This document shows, in pieces, positions 33,079 to 41,862 of a DNA stretch of 64,000 nt. Position 1 is the first letter of the stretch. The number at the start of each line of letters is the position of its first letter. The position numbers and the translations under genes were made by a program. The notes below the pieces were generated by a model. That model was not told the DNA's origin, did not search any database, and worked only from the letters and a program-made list of their open reading frames with translations. Origin of the DNA: a bacterium (GTDB lineage: Bacteria > Sumerlaeota > Sumerlaeia > SLMS01 > JAHLLQ01); the NCBI GenBank assembly GCA_020444065.1, contig JAHLLQ010000007.1, positions 62,001 through 126,000 of the forward strand, read 5' to 3'.

Positions 33079-34821
33079 GTGGCGATCGGCAAGCGGCGAG
33101 CGACGAGAGGAAGGGCGATCGGTGACCGCCGGTCGCTTGTTGCCTGGGGTCTGCTGATGGCCAGTCTTGCCGTTGTGACGGTGGCTCCGGCGCAGAATGT
33201 CCTGAGGCGTGCCCGCGGCGAGCGCACAATGCTGGCCGCGGACATCACGATGACGGATTACATGCGCACGACGAACGACGGGCGGTTGGAGGCGCAACTG
33301 CTTCGCGTGGACCTGGCGGCGCGCAACGCGACGCTGGAGGCGATCCTGCCGGAGCGCGGTCCGTGGAGCGGCGAGCACCTGGAGGAGATGGCGAAGGAGT
33401 CCGAGGCCAAGGCGATCCTGGCCTGGGAACTGGAGCCCGATCTGTCGGGCGCCCAGTGGATGCAGGGTCTGCTCTTTGTTCGCGGCGAGCTGTTGAGCTG
33501 GCCCGCGACGGGTCCGGTGGCGGCGGTTCTGCCGGAAGGCGCGGTTCGCCTGATGGAGCCGGCAGAGTTATCAGGCACAATCATTACCAGCGATGATGCA
33601 GAGATTCCGCTCGGGTCGATTAACGGCGCGCCATCGGCGGATTTGCCGGCGTTGTACTCCGGAGCGTTCAGCGGAAGTTCCGTGGCGGGGGCCTCGTGGC
33701 CGGAGGGGACGCTGGCGGTGCCGCTGCAGCCCGCCCCCGGAAATGCGCATCCTGCGATTTCAATCTGGAACGACGCGGTGCCGACGTCGCACCGGCGATG
33801 GCTGGCCGGAACGCCCAAGCCGCTCGACCGGTATTCGCTGAACGAGGACGACTGGGCGCTGATTATTCCGCTGGGGCTCTCGCCGGAGCATCGCCAGGCG
33901 CTGATGCAGGCGCGGACGTTGTACTTCGATGTCGAGCTGCCGGGCGCGGTGAAGCTGTCGGTGCTGACGCTGCAGGGAGAGAATCTGCTGATGCGCGGCG
34001 GTGAGTTCGACGGCGAGGTCGGCGAGCAGGCGATTCGCACGGCGCTGGCGACGGACCGCTCGGGTTCGTGGGTGATGCTGAGCCAGGCGGGGCGTATCGG
34101 GCGGCGCGAGGTGGCCGTGACGCGCCGCGAGATGGCGGACTTCCTGGCCGAGCAGGGCGCGACGGAGGCGATTGAGTTGGCGGCGGATCGCCGGCGGATG
34201 ATTGCGGACATGGAGAATGAAGAGTGGACGCGCGAGCTGGGGATGCTTTCGACGCGCGTGGCGGTGGCGGCGGTACCGCGCGAGGCGACAATGGTCGGGC
34301 GCGACGGCGAGATGCTGCGCCCGATTTCGATCGGCGTCGTGCGCGCTTCGAACGAGGGCGTGATGCGAAACGGGCCGGGCGCGTTGATCGACGGGCAGGC
34401 GGCCTGGAGCCGTGGCCTGGGTCAGTTCTGGGCCGCGGGACCACGCGATGCGCACATGGTGCTGTCCGATGCGAGTTTCCGCTCGGGTGAAGACGAATCT
34501 GCGGGGGCGGGGAATCACTGGGTGGAGCTGAAGTTCTACAGTCCGGCACGCATCCGTGCCGTGGATATTGTGCATGCGGAAAGCTGCGGGTTCTCGCCAC
34601 AGTTCGATGTAAAGAGCTTCGCTCTCTCCGGGCAAGATCAGAATGGTCACGGCTGGAAGCCTCTGGCGGTGGTGCAGCACGACGAGCCCGTGGCGCGCGA
34701 ACGCATCTGGATCGATTCGGACGCGATGTTGGATTCGATTCGGCTGGAGGTTCTGGAGCCGAATTTCCTCTCAAGATCCCCGACGGTCCGAATCGCTGAG
34801 ATCGTTGTTTGGGGTGAGTAG
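33079..34821 (+). CDS. Exported protein with degenerate phosphodiester-glycosidase-like and discoidin-like domains
   Basis: 580 residues from a GTG at 33079, 7 nt after the DLH-like gene. The N-terminal signal-like helix is VAWGLLMASLAVVTVAPAQ. Residues ~60-130 (RVDLAARNATLEAILP...EEMAKESEAKAILAWE) and ~350-380 (REVAVTRREMADFLAEQGATEAIELA) resemble the start and end of NAGPA-type phosphodiester glycosidase domains, but the usual LDGGGSS active-site motif is replaced by LAADRRRM. The C-terminal ~150 residues look like an F5/8-type-C/discoidin sandwich (HWVELKFYSPARIRAVDIVHA). It is probably a non-catalytic sugar-binding protein in the periplasm or on the surface. Family match is from memory of motifs, not a search. 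Confidence 0.65.
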   Translation: MAIGKRRATRGRAIGDRRSLVAWGLLMASLAVVTVAPAQNVLRRARGERTMLAADITMTDYMRTTNDGRLEAQLLRVDLAARNATLEAILPERGPWSGEHLEEMAKESEAKAILAWELEPDLSGAQWMQGLLFVRGELLSWPATGPVAAVLPEGAVRLMEPAELSGTIITSDDAEIPLGSINGAPSADLPALYSGAFSGSSVAGASWPEGTLAVPLQPAPGNAHPAISIWNDAVPTSHRRWLAGTPKPLDRYSLNEDDWALIIPLGLSPEHRQALMQARTLYFDVELPGAVKLSVLTLQGENLLMRGGEFDGEVGEQAIRTALATDRSGSWVMLSQAGRIGRREVAVTRREMADFLAEQGATEAIELAADRRRMIADMENEEWTRELGMLSTRVAVAAVPREATMVGRDGEMLRPISIGVVRASNEGVMRNGPGALIDGQAAWSRGLGQFWAAGPRDAHMVLSDASFRSGEDESAGAGNHWVELKFYSPARIRAVDIVHAESCGFSPQFDVKSFALSGQDQNGHGWKPLAVVQHDEPVARERIWIDSDAMLDSIRLEVLEPNFLSRSPTVRIAEIVVWGE

Positions 34822-35466
34822 CGAGCCGTTCGGCGAAGATTTCTTCAACTGGCGCCGTTGCAATCGCGCGAAGACGAAACAAATCAGACCCAGAACCAAG
34901 TAAGTGATTTCAGGGACGAGCGACTCGCCTGGACGGATCCACACGTCCGCGACTCCGATCATGATCGAAGATGCGCCGGTCCAAGTGCTGAACAGTGGAT
35001 TCCCCTCACGCGGATTGCTCAGCACAATGATCGTGGCGAAGAAGATGAGGCTGTGCGGCGAGAGGGTGTTGGCGCTGCCCAAGGCCTTCAAGATTCCTGC
35101 GAAGCTGATCGGTGAGCCGGCCGCGGCGAAAATCTGTGGAAACGGGAAACCGACCAGATAGATTGCGAGCAGGAAGAAGCAGAAAGTGATTAGCGGATTC
35201 AGCCCCGGGTCGCCCGACGGGATCAGGTACCACTCTCCGCGCGGCCGAAAGAACGCAGTCGCTACACCAACGAGGTGAAAGAGCGCGATCGCTGCGAAGA
35301 CGGTTCCGAAGGCCGGTGTGCGGAGGATCCAGAAGGCGCTCGCGGCAAGCTGACAGGCGAGCGACCCCAGGAGGATGCGAGGCTTCAATGCATTCCCGAA
35401 CGGCCAAAGCCCGATGAGAATGAGCCAGAACTTCAGGCCGAGGAAGATAAGCGCTCGCAGGAGCAT
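34771..35466 (-). CDS. Polytopic membrane protein of unknown function
   Basis: 231 residues with about five or six hydrophobic helices: ALIFLGLKFWLILIGLW, ILLGSLACQLAASAFWIL, FGTVFAAIALFHLVGVATAFF, LITFCFFLLAIYLVGF, SLIFFATIIVLS and ITYLVLGLICFVFARLQ. The tail is basic and hydrophilic. No family recognised. Its last 51 nt overlap the 3' end of the convergent exported-protein gene (34771-34821) in opposite orientation; the C-terminal tail encoded there may be the non-conserved part. No clear operon partner. Confidence 0.75.
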   Translation of the reverse strand: MLLRALIFLGLKFWLILIGLWPFGNALKPRILLGSLACQLAASAFWILRTPAFGTVFAAIALFHLVGVATAFFRPRGEWYLIPSGDPGLNPLITFCFFLLAIYLVGFPFPQIFAAAGSPISFAGILKALGSANTLSPHSLIFFATIIVLSNPREGNPLFSTWTGASSIMIGVADVWIRPGESLVPEITYLVLGLICFVFARLQRRQLKKSSPNGSLLTPNNDLSDSDRRGS

Positions 35467-35676
35467 CGGAGTCTGCCTCCAGGATGGTTCAGAGTTGCTT
35501 TGAGTGGGCGGGGAGGCAAGCCCCTACATCATTACGACAATTTTTATCGCTTTTATCCACGTTGGGGTGCAGATTTAGCTGGAGTCCCGCCATTTGCCTC
35601 GGGTTGACTGGCGCCAACCGGGAGGGACATTACTGGATTCGTGCGCCCTTCCCCCAGCCCTGGAGCGAGGTTTCCT

Positions 35677-37176
35677 ATGATTGAGAAGTATGCGGTCCTT
35701 ACACCCGAGGAGGCCGCGGAACAAGTCCATGACGGCATGACGGTGGCCATGAGCTGCTTTACTGCCGCCGGCGCAGTAAAGGTCATCCCCGCAGCCATCG
35801 CAAAACGAGCTGACGCCTTTCACGAGGACGGCAAACCGTTCAAGATCAACTTGATCACCGGTGCGTCGAGTGGCGATAGCTTGGACGGTTCGCTTGCCGC
35901 GGCCGATGCGATCAAGTTCCGTTGCCCGTATCAGAGCGATGCCGGCGAGCGGAAGAAGATCAACAATGGCGAGATCGATTTCTTCGATCTCCATCTTTCC
36001 CACGTCCCGCAGTATTTGGAGTATGGCTTCCTGGGCGACATCGATATCGCTGTTGTGGAAGCCACGGCGGTTACCCCCGAAGGTCACGTTTATCTGACCA
36101 CCTCCCAGGGGGCTTCGTCGACGTTTCTGCGCAAGGCGAAGAAGGTTCTGATCGAGGTGAATCGCTATCACAATCCGCGGTTGCGCGAGATGCACGATGT
36201 GTATGAGCCGCCGCCGCCGCCGCGTCGCCGCGCGCTGCAGATCTTCCATCCGCTCGACAAAATCGGCACACCGTTCTGTCTGATCGATCCGAAGAAGGTC
36301 ATCGGCGTGGTCGAGACGAACCTGGAGGACGAGGCCGGTACATGGAAGCCGTTCGACGATGCCAGCGCGAACATCGGTCGGCACGTTGTGGACTTCCTGG
36401 TGCGCGAACAGATCGCGGGGCGTGTGCCGTACGGACTGCTGCCGTTGCAGGCGGGCGTCGGTAACGTCGCGAACGCCGTGATGGCAACGCTGGGCCAGGA
36501 TGCGCGTATCCCGCCGTTCTACTTCTACACGGAAGTGGCGATGGATTCGATGATCGATCTGATCGCGGAGGGCAAGTGCCTCGGCGCGTCGACGTGTTCG
36601 CTGACCGTGACGAAGGAGAAGTTGCGCTACGTTTACGACAACTTCGATACGTTCGCGGACAAGATTGTAATTCGCCCGCAGGTGATCACGAATAACCCGG
36701 AGGCGATTCGTCGCCTGGGTGTGATTTCGATGAACACGGCGCTCGAGGCGGACATTTACGGCAACGTGAACTCGACGAACGTCTGTGGCAGCAAGATGAT
36801 GAACGGCATCGGCGGGTCGGGTGACTTTACGCGTAACGCGTACATCTCGATGTTCATGACGCCGTCGATTGCAAAGGGTGGCGCGATCAGCGCGATCGTT
36901 CCGTTTGTAAGCCACGTTGATCACAACGAGCATTCGGTGCAGGTGCTGGTAACGGATCAAGGGCTCGCGGACTTGCGCGGAAAGACACCGCGCCAGCGTG
37001 CCGAACTGGTGATCGAGAACTGTGCGCACCCGGATTACCGTCCGTTGCTGCGCGAGTACCTGGCGGGCGCCTCGAAGGGGCACATCCCCCACGATCTGCG
37101 CCACGCGTTCGATTTCCACCTGCGCCTGATGGAAAGCGGCTCGATGATGCCGGCAAAGGAAACAGCCGGCGTGTGA
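35677..37176 (+). CDS. Acetyl-CoA hydrolase/succinyl-CoA:acetate CoA-transferase family
   Basis: 499 residues, matching the class I acetate CoA-transferases (AarC/Cat1/Ach1). It has the GMTVAMSCFTAAGAVKVIP N-terminal segment, DIAVVEATAVTPEGHVYLTTSQGASSTF, VGNVANAV and the catalytic glutamate E286 in FYFYTEVAMDSMID, followed by GGSGDFTRNAYISMFMTPS and HSVQVLVTDQGLADLRG. It moves CoA between acyl-CoA and acetate or succinate in the cytoplasm, linking acetate metabolism to the TCA cycle. Transferase versus hydrolase cannot be decided. ATG at 35677 has a GGAGCGAGG site upstream. Confidence 0.92.
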   Translation: MIEKYAVLTPEEAAEQVHDGMTVAMSCFTAAGAVKVIPAAIAKRADAFHEDGKPFKINLITGASSGDSLDGSLAAADAIKFRCPYQSDAGERKKINNGEIDFFDLHLSHVPQYLEYGFLGDIDIAVVEATAVTPEGHVYLTTSQGASSTFLRKAKKVLIEVNRYHNPRLREMHDVYEPPPPPRRRALQIFHPLDKIGTPFCLIDPKKVIGVVETNLEDEAGTWKPFDDASANIGRHVVDFLVREQIAGRVPYGLLPLQAGVGNVANAVMATLGQDARIPPFYFYTEVAMDSMIDLIAEGKCLGASTCSLTVTKEKLRYVYDNFDTFADKIVIRPQVITNNPEAIRRLGVISMNTALEADIYGNVNSTNVCGSKMMNGIGGSGDFTRNAYISMFMTPSIAKGGAISAIVPFVSHVDHNEHSVQVLVTDQGLADLRGKTPRQRAELVIENCAHPDYRPLLREYLAGASKGHIPHDLRHAFDFHLRLMESGSMMPAKETAGV

Positions 37177-37210
37177 CGTTGGGTAGTTTTTGAATAGAGA
37201 AGGACATGAA

Positions 37211-37241
37211 TCCGCCCCCGGTAAAGCATGCCGGGGGCGGA
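37211..37241. terminator. Bidirectional terminator hairpin
   Basis: Perfect 11-bp stem TCCGCCCCCGG (37211-37221) / CCGGGGGCGGA (37231-37241) between the convergent CoA-transferase gene and the first VCBS gene. T-rich sequence follows on the plus strand (GTGTCTTCTATTT). Confidence 0.82.
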
Positions 37242-37248
37242 GTGTCTT

Positions 37249-39516
37249 CTATTTGGCCATCCAGCCGACGATTGGGAGTGTTTGGCCGAAGGTGAGATTG
37301 TAAAGGATGGAGAGTCCGTCATCAGTGGTGAAGACGAGATCCGGGTCGCCATCGGAGTCGAAGTCGGCGGTGGAAAATCCGACGCCTCCCGGTTCAAGGG
37401 GAAGAACCACAGGGGCCTCGAAGGTTGCATCTCCACGGCCAGGATAGATGGCAAAAAAACCAGGGCCATGCAAGTACTTGATCATATCGAGCCTGGCATC
37501 ACCGTTCACGTCTCTCAGCAGGAGTTGGAGTGGGCTACTCCACAGATCCACGTGGGTTGCATGAAGTGTGAAGTTCCCCGTTCCATCATTGACATAGACG
37601 TAGGTTGTTGGGGGGGCAAAAATCTGATCGCGTAAACCCGCGACGACCAGGTCTTTATCGCCATCTCCATCGAGGTCACCACCGGCGATGCTGAACGGCT
37701 TGAACGTCCCTGAGTAGATGGTTGGAACCCCGAAAAGGCCGGCTCCCTTGCCGAAATATACACGCCATTCACTGACATTTGGGACTGCAATGTCTGGGAT
37801 ATTGTCTCCATTCAAGTCTTCGATCCAACCGGGCAACGAGTCGGTTCCGCCGGTTAAGAGTGGTAGTAGTTCAGTGAATGTGCCGTCTCCCTCTCCGAGA
37901 AGGGCCTCGATTTTGGTCTCCGATGTACAGAGAACAAGATCAGGGATTCCATCTCCGTTCAGGTCTTCAGTTTGGATATCCTCAGACTGGACCATCAGGT
38001 CGGTCGGCAGCGATTCTTGGAAAGTTCCATCGCCCTTTCCCAGATAGCAGTTCAGCGTGGAGGAGCGGTGACCGCTCGCCACGAGATCGAGGATTTCATC
38101 GCCGTTGAAGTCCTCGATGGCGACATAGGCGATCTGTTTTCCAACGATGATCGTGGTGGGCGTCGAGAATGAATCGTCAGAGTTTCCGAGCAGGATCGTC
38201 AGAGTGGCGTCTACATCCGTATCTGGGTAGAGAGCCCGGCTTGTCACGACGACATCCGGAACTCCATCGCGATTCAGATCCGCACTTTGCGCAGATCCCG
38301 GTCTGTCGCCTGCCGGGATCGAGGAGAGGGCCATCATGAATGTCCCATCACCATTCCCGAATGAAATGCGTGGAGTTTTCCAAAAGGAGGAGTGCAGCAG
38401 ATCAGTGTTCTTGTCTCCATCAATGTCTTCAAGGATGAGCCTTGCCGTTTGATCTCCAATACCGAGGTCGGCGCCTTCCTTGAACGAGCCATCACCATTC
38501 CCCAAGAAGAGCAGAATGGCGACACTGCTCTGAGGGGTATCGATTGCAGTAGTACACACAAGATCCGGGAACCCGTCGTTGTTGACGTCACCGACGGCGA
38601 GGCGCCTCGGTTCGTCCTCGATCTCTACTTCCTGACTGAGCGTGAATCTCCCTTCGCCATTTCCCAAATGTACACGGAGTCGAAATGGTGAATCCTCAAC
38701 CAGTTGCACGAAATCGAGATGGCCATCGGCATTGCAATCGAACGCAAGGCAGTCAGCTAGCTCCAATCGGTCGCTCAGATCGGCATGCCATGTGAATGAG
38801 CCGGTCCCATCGCCGTAGAATAGCGACCTGCCATCAATCATCATGTCGAGATGACCGTCCTCGACAAAGTCGCCAAGTACAAGTAAATCGGCATTCAGAG
38901 AGGGCGGAACAGGAAAGGAAATGGGCTCTTGAAATGTTCCGTCCCCATTCCCAAACACGAAATCGATGTACTCGGAAAAGACATACGACGTGCCCAATAC
39001 AAGATCGAGGTGTTGGTCGCCATTGATGTCGCCAATGGCGTGACATGGTGGGGCCTGCTGGTAGAGATGAAGCGTGAATGATGTGCCCTCGTCGAGAAAC
39101 TTGGATTCGTGTCCGACGAAAACGGATACAGTATTGCTTGAGCCGTAGCTGACGAGGAGATCATCAAGACCATCTTCGTTAAAATCGGCAGTACTGAATA
39201 TCTCCGAAGCGGTTCGCGTGGGGACGGATATCCCGGGTCTTGGATAACCGATTTCTCTGCCGAGGAAGATCGCGATGCCATAGTCCATCTGCTCTGGGCC
39301 CGTATCGCCCCAGTATGTTTCGGAGGAAACGATATCGAGGAATCCGTCTCCATCGAAATCACCAGTCGCCATTGCCGAGCTCCATGAATTGTGCAGAGAC
39401 GGCGCCTGCGCGGGGGATTCAAACCATGGAGCACATGTGGCTGAAGTTGCAAGTAGGCAAAGGAATGCTGCGAAGGCTGTCGCCCAGTGTCTTTGGTGAG
39501 TTCCGCTCTTCTTCAT
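37249..39516 (-). CDS. Secreted VCBS/FG-GAP propeller protein, tandem paralogue 1
   Basis: 755 residues. Signal peptide (HWATAFAAFLCLLATSATCA), then about twelve VCBS/FG-GAP repeats through most of the protein, each with a DFDGDGFLDIV / DINGDQHLDLV / DLNGDGIPDLVL loop that should bind Ca, and a GNGDGTF blade strand. This is enough for two propellers. The tail is LPIVGWMAK. Its leader (GAGGGAAGAACGAATGAA) closely matches that of the next paralogue upstream, supporting the start at 39516. It is the last of three tandem same-strand genes, 23 nt after the previous stop. Probably extracellular, with a binding or adhesion role not proven. Confidence 0.83.
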   Translation of the reverse strand: MKKSGTHQRHWATAFAAFLCLLATSATCAPWFESPAQAPSLHNSWSSAMATGDFDGDGFLDIVSSETYWGDTGPEQMDYGIAIFLGREIGYPRPGISVPTRTASEIFSTADFNEDGLDDLLVSYGSSNTVSVFVGHESKFLDEGTSFTLHLYQQAPPCHAIGDINGDQHLDLVLGTSYVFSEYIDFVFGNGDGTFQEPISFPVPPSLNADLLVLGDFVEDGHLDMMIDGRSLFYGDGTGSFTWHADLSDRLELADCLAFDCNADGHLDFVQLVEDSPFRLRVHLGNGEGRFTLSQEVEIEDEPRRLAVGDVNNDGFPDLVCTTAIDTPQSSVAILLFLGNGDGSFKEGADLGIGDQTARLILEDIDGDKNTDLLHSSFWKTPRISFGNGDGTFMMALSSIPAGDRPGSAQSADLNRDGVPDVVVTSRALYPDTDVDATLTILLGNSDDSFSTPTTIIVGKQIAYVAIEDFNGDEILDLVASGHRSSTLNCYLGKGDGTFQESLPTDLMVQSEDIQTEDLNGDGIPDLVLCTSETKIEALLGEGDGTFTELLPLLTGGTDSLPGWIEDLNGDNIPDIAVPNVSEWRVYFGKGAGLFGVPTIYSGTFKPFSIAGGDLDGDGDKDLVVAGLRDQIFAPPTTYVYVNDGTGNFTLHATHVDLWSSPLQLLLRDVNGDARLDMIKYLHGPGFFAIYPGRGDATFEAPVVLPLEPGGVGFSTADFDSDGDPDLVFTTDDGLSILYNLTFGQTLPIVGWMAK

Positions 39517-39539
39517 TCGTTCTTCCCTCTCATGATTTT

Positions 39540-41831
39540 CTATTTAGCCATCCAGCCAATGGGTACTGGGCCTGCGCGTTGGATGATGTTGTTTTCAATG
39601 AGTGCCATTGAGTTTTCCTTCTCCAATGGAACGAAGACGTCAAGGTCTCCATCGTCATCGAAATCAAGAAGCGTCGCGGCGGTTGATCCGGGAAGATCGA
39701 CCCAGAGAGAAGATGGAGGTTCGAGCGTGCCATCGGCATTGCCGGCATAGAAGCGGGCGCTTCCACCTTGAAGCGTGAGAAAGACGTCGGGGATTTCATC
39801 TTCGTTTAGATCACCCACCGAGGCGCGGCTTGCCCAACCTCCTTCCGCCGAGTAGTTTGTACCTGGCTGGAAGGTTCCATTGCCATTTCCGAGCAATACG
39901 GTTATGAGACCGAGGGGGCTGGGAGCAATTGACACGGCACTGACGATCAAGATATCCAGATTCCCATCGCCGTTGAAATCAGTCAGTTCGATATCCTCTC
40001 CACTGGCAAGATCAGCAGGGATGGTGGAGTAGGTAAAACCACCCTGCCCATCGCCGAGCAGAATCCGGACCGTGGACCATTCGGAAGAGAGTACAAGATC
40101 TGTATGGGCGTCCCCATTGAGATCTCCGGCGGCAAGGGCCTTGGGATAGGATATCGGAGCAAAGAGTGTCTCTGGTTCAAAGAGTTCATTCTCTGCGCCA
40201 AAGTAGATAGTCATTCTGTGGCCGTTGATGCTGAGGATGGCGACATCCAACCACGGATCTTCATTCAGATCGGCACAGGCGAAATCGATGGGATACTCTG
40301 GAACCGCCTCCTTAAGCGCCATCGTGAATGTACCGTCGCCGGCCCCGAGCAGAACGGAGAATGTGTCTTCTTCACTATCGATCCAGAGTATATCGAGGTT
40401 ATCATCACGATTAATATCGACGACCTCCATCTCTCGGGGGCTTGGTCCGACGACCAATTCTGTCGCGGGAGAGTAGGCTCCATCGCTCTGGGCGAACGTG
40501 ATTGAGAGTCCAGGCGTTGTGGTATCGGAGGATTTCTTTGCTATCGAGACGATATCAGACATGCCGTCATTGTTGAAGTCTCCGGTCGCCAGCCGAGTTG
40601 CTTTATCGCGGGAGGGGATGCTGCGCGGCTCGGTCATGAATGTTCCATCTCCATTTCCAAAAAGGACCGGGGCGGTATTTTGGTAGCCCGTCCAGATCAG
40701 ATCGAGAATCCCATCCCCGTCTAAGTCTCCCACTGTGGTATGAATATGCCAGGTGTACGAGATTGGAAGTGGGGGTAATTCCTCAAATGTACCATCTCCC
40801 TCTCCCAAGAAAACCTGGATACCATCAGAGTCAGAAGAGATGTGACGATCACAGACGAAGTCCAGGTGGCCGTCCCGGTTGAAGTCCTCGGATGCCAGTC
40901 CCAAGGCTTCGCCCACCAGGGGATAAGAACTGTCCACTGTGAATGTGCCGTCACCGTTGCCTAGTAGAATTGTCAGTTCTCTCGGTGAGCCGGTAGATGG
41001 CATGTTGACCACGGCAACATCCTGGTTGCCATCGTGATCATAATCTCCAGTCTCCATTCCAGCAATCCAAGCCATCGAGGTGACAGGGGCTTCGTGGGTT
41101 TCAAGTGTGCCATCCCCGTTTCCAAGAACAAGCTGTGTATAGCCTGAGCCATAGAAGAAGTCGATCTTCCCATCGTTATTGAAGTCGGAAACGACGGAAT
41201 ACTCTGACGGCGAACCAATGGTGGTTGTAATCGACTCCTGAAAGGTTCCGTCGCCATTTCCGAGCAGGATGTGCAAACGGAGGGCGGAGAGCAGAAGGTC
41301 TTGGTTTCCGTCGCCATTCATGTCTGCTACAGAGATCTTCTCGACCGCCGAACTCAAAGAAGTGAACTGGAGCGACGTAGGATCGTGGAATCCCCCGAGG
41401 CCATCTGCAAGGAACATGAGGACGGAGGTGGATCCGATTAATCCGATGACAAGATCAGGCATGCCATCTTTGTTCAAATCGGCCGTGCATGAAGTTTCGA
41501 TTTGGCTAGACCCAAGATCGAGAATCTTCGGATCGCGAAAGAATCCGGAGGACTGTCCGGGGTAGACGTAGACCTTATCATCCTGCCGTTGCGTCACGAC
41601 ACAATCCGCGTATCCATCTGAGTCGAGGTGGACGATGTGTGACAGAACAGGTTGGAACTCCATATTGTCGGGAAGAACTACTGCGACAGGTGCTTCTAAA
41701 GGTCTCGATGTCCTATTCGCAGGCGAGAGGGAGGGAAGTAAGAGGACCATCCCGAGAAGGATTCGCTTCAGCCATTCCCTGTGATTGCGCATGCTACTCT
41801 TCTCTCTGTTGCAAATCTCGCTCTTGTTCAT
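39540..41831 (-). CDS. Secreted VCBS/FG-GAP propeller protein, tandem paralogue 2
   Basis: 763 residues from ATG at 41831, chosen because a GGGAGG site lies 9 nt upstream and because the region around it (GGAAGATGGAATGAACAAGAG) matches the leader of paralogue 1. An internal ATG at 41792 with the signal-like WLKRILLGMVLLLPSLSPA immediately after is the alternative. About twelve VCBS repeats follow (DLNKDGMPDLVIG, DFNNDGKIDFFYG, DLDGDGILDLIW, DFNGDGNLDIL). The tail is VPIGWMAK. It is the middle gene of the tandem trio. No catalytic domain seen. Confidence 0.82.
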   Translation of the reverse strand: MNKSEICNREKSSMRNHREWLKRILLGMVLLLPSLSPANRTSRPLEAPVAVVLPDNMEFQPVLSHIVHLDSDGYADCVVTQRQDDKVYVYPGQSSGFFRDPKILDLGSSQIETSCTADLNKDGMPDLVIGLIGSTSVLMFLADGLGGFHDPTSLQFTSLSSAVEKISVADMNGDGNQDLLLSALRLHILLGNGDGTFQESITTTIGSPSEYSVVSDFNNDGKIDFFYGSGYTQLVLGNGDGTLETHEAPVTSMAWIAGMETGDYDHDGNQDVAVVNMPSTGSPRELTILLGNGDGTFTVDSSYPLVGEALGLASEDFNRDGHLDFVCDRHISSDSDGIQVFLGEGDGTFEELPPLPISYTWHIHTTVGDLDGDGILDLIWTGYQNTAPVLFGNGDGTFMTEPRSIPSRDKATRLATGDFNNDGMSDIVSIAKKSSDTTTPGLSITFAQSDGAYSPATELVVGPSPREMEVVDINRDDNLDILWIDSEEDTFSVLLGAGDGTFTMALKEAVPEYPIDFACADLNEDPWLDVAILSINGHRMTIYFGAENELFEPETLFAPISYPKALAAGDLNGDAHTDLVLSSEWSTVRILLGDGQGGFTYSTIPADLASGEDIELTDFNGDGNLDILIVSAVSIAPSPLGLITVLLGNGNGTFQPGTNYSAEGGWASRASVGDLNEDEIPDVFLTLQGGSARFYAGNADGTLEPPSSLWVDLPGSTAATLLDFDDDGDLDVFVPLEKENSMALIENNIIQRAGPVPIGWMAK

Positions 41832-41862
41832 TCCATCTTCCCTCCCACAGTATTCCGATTTG

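Noticed and set aside
35575-37119. 514-codon minus-strand frame opposite the CoA-transferase
   Set aside because: The plus strand has a full CoA-transferase with catalytic Glu; the minus frame is a shadow.
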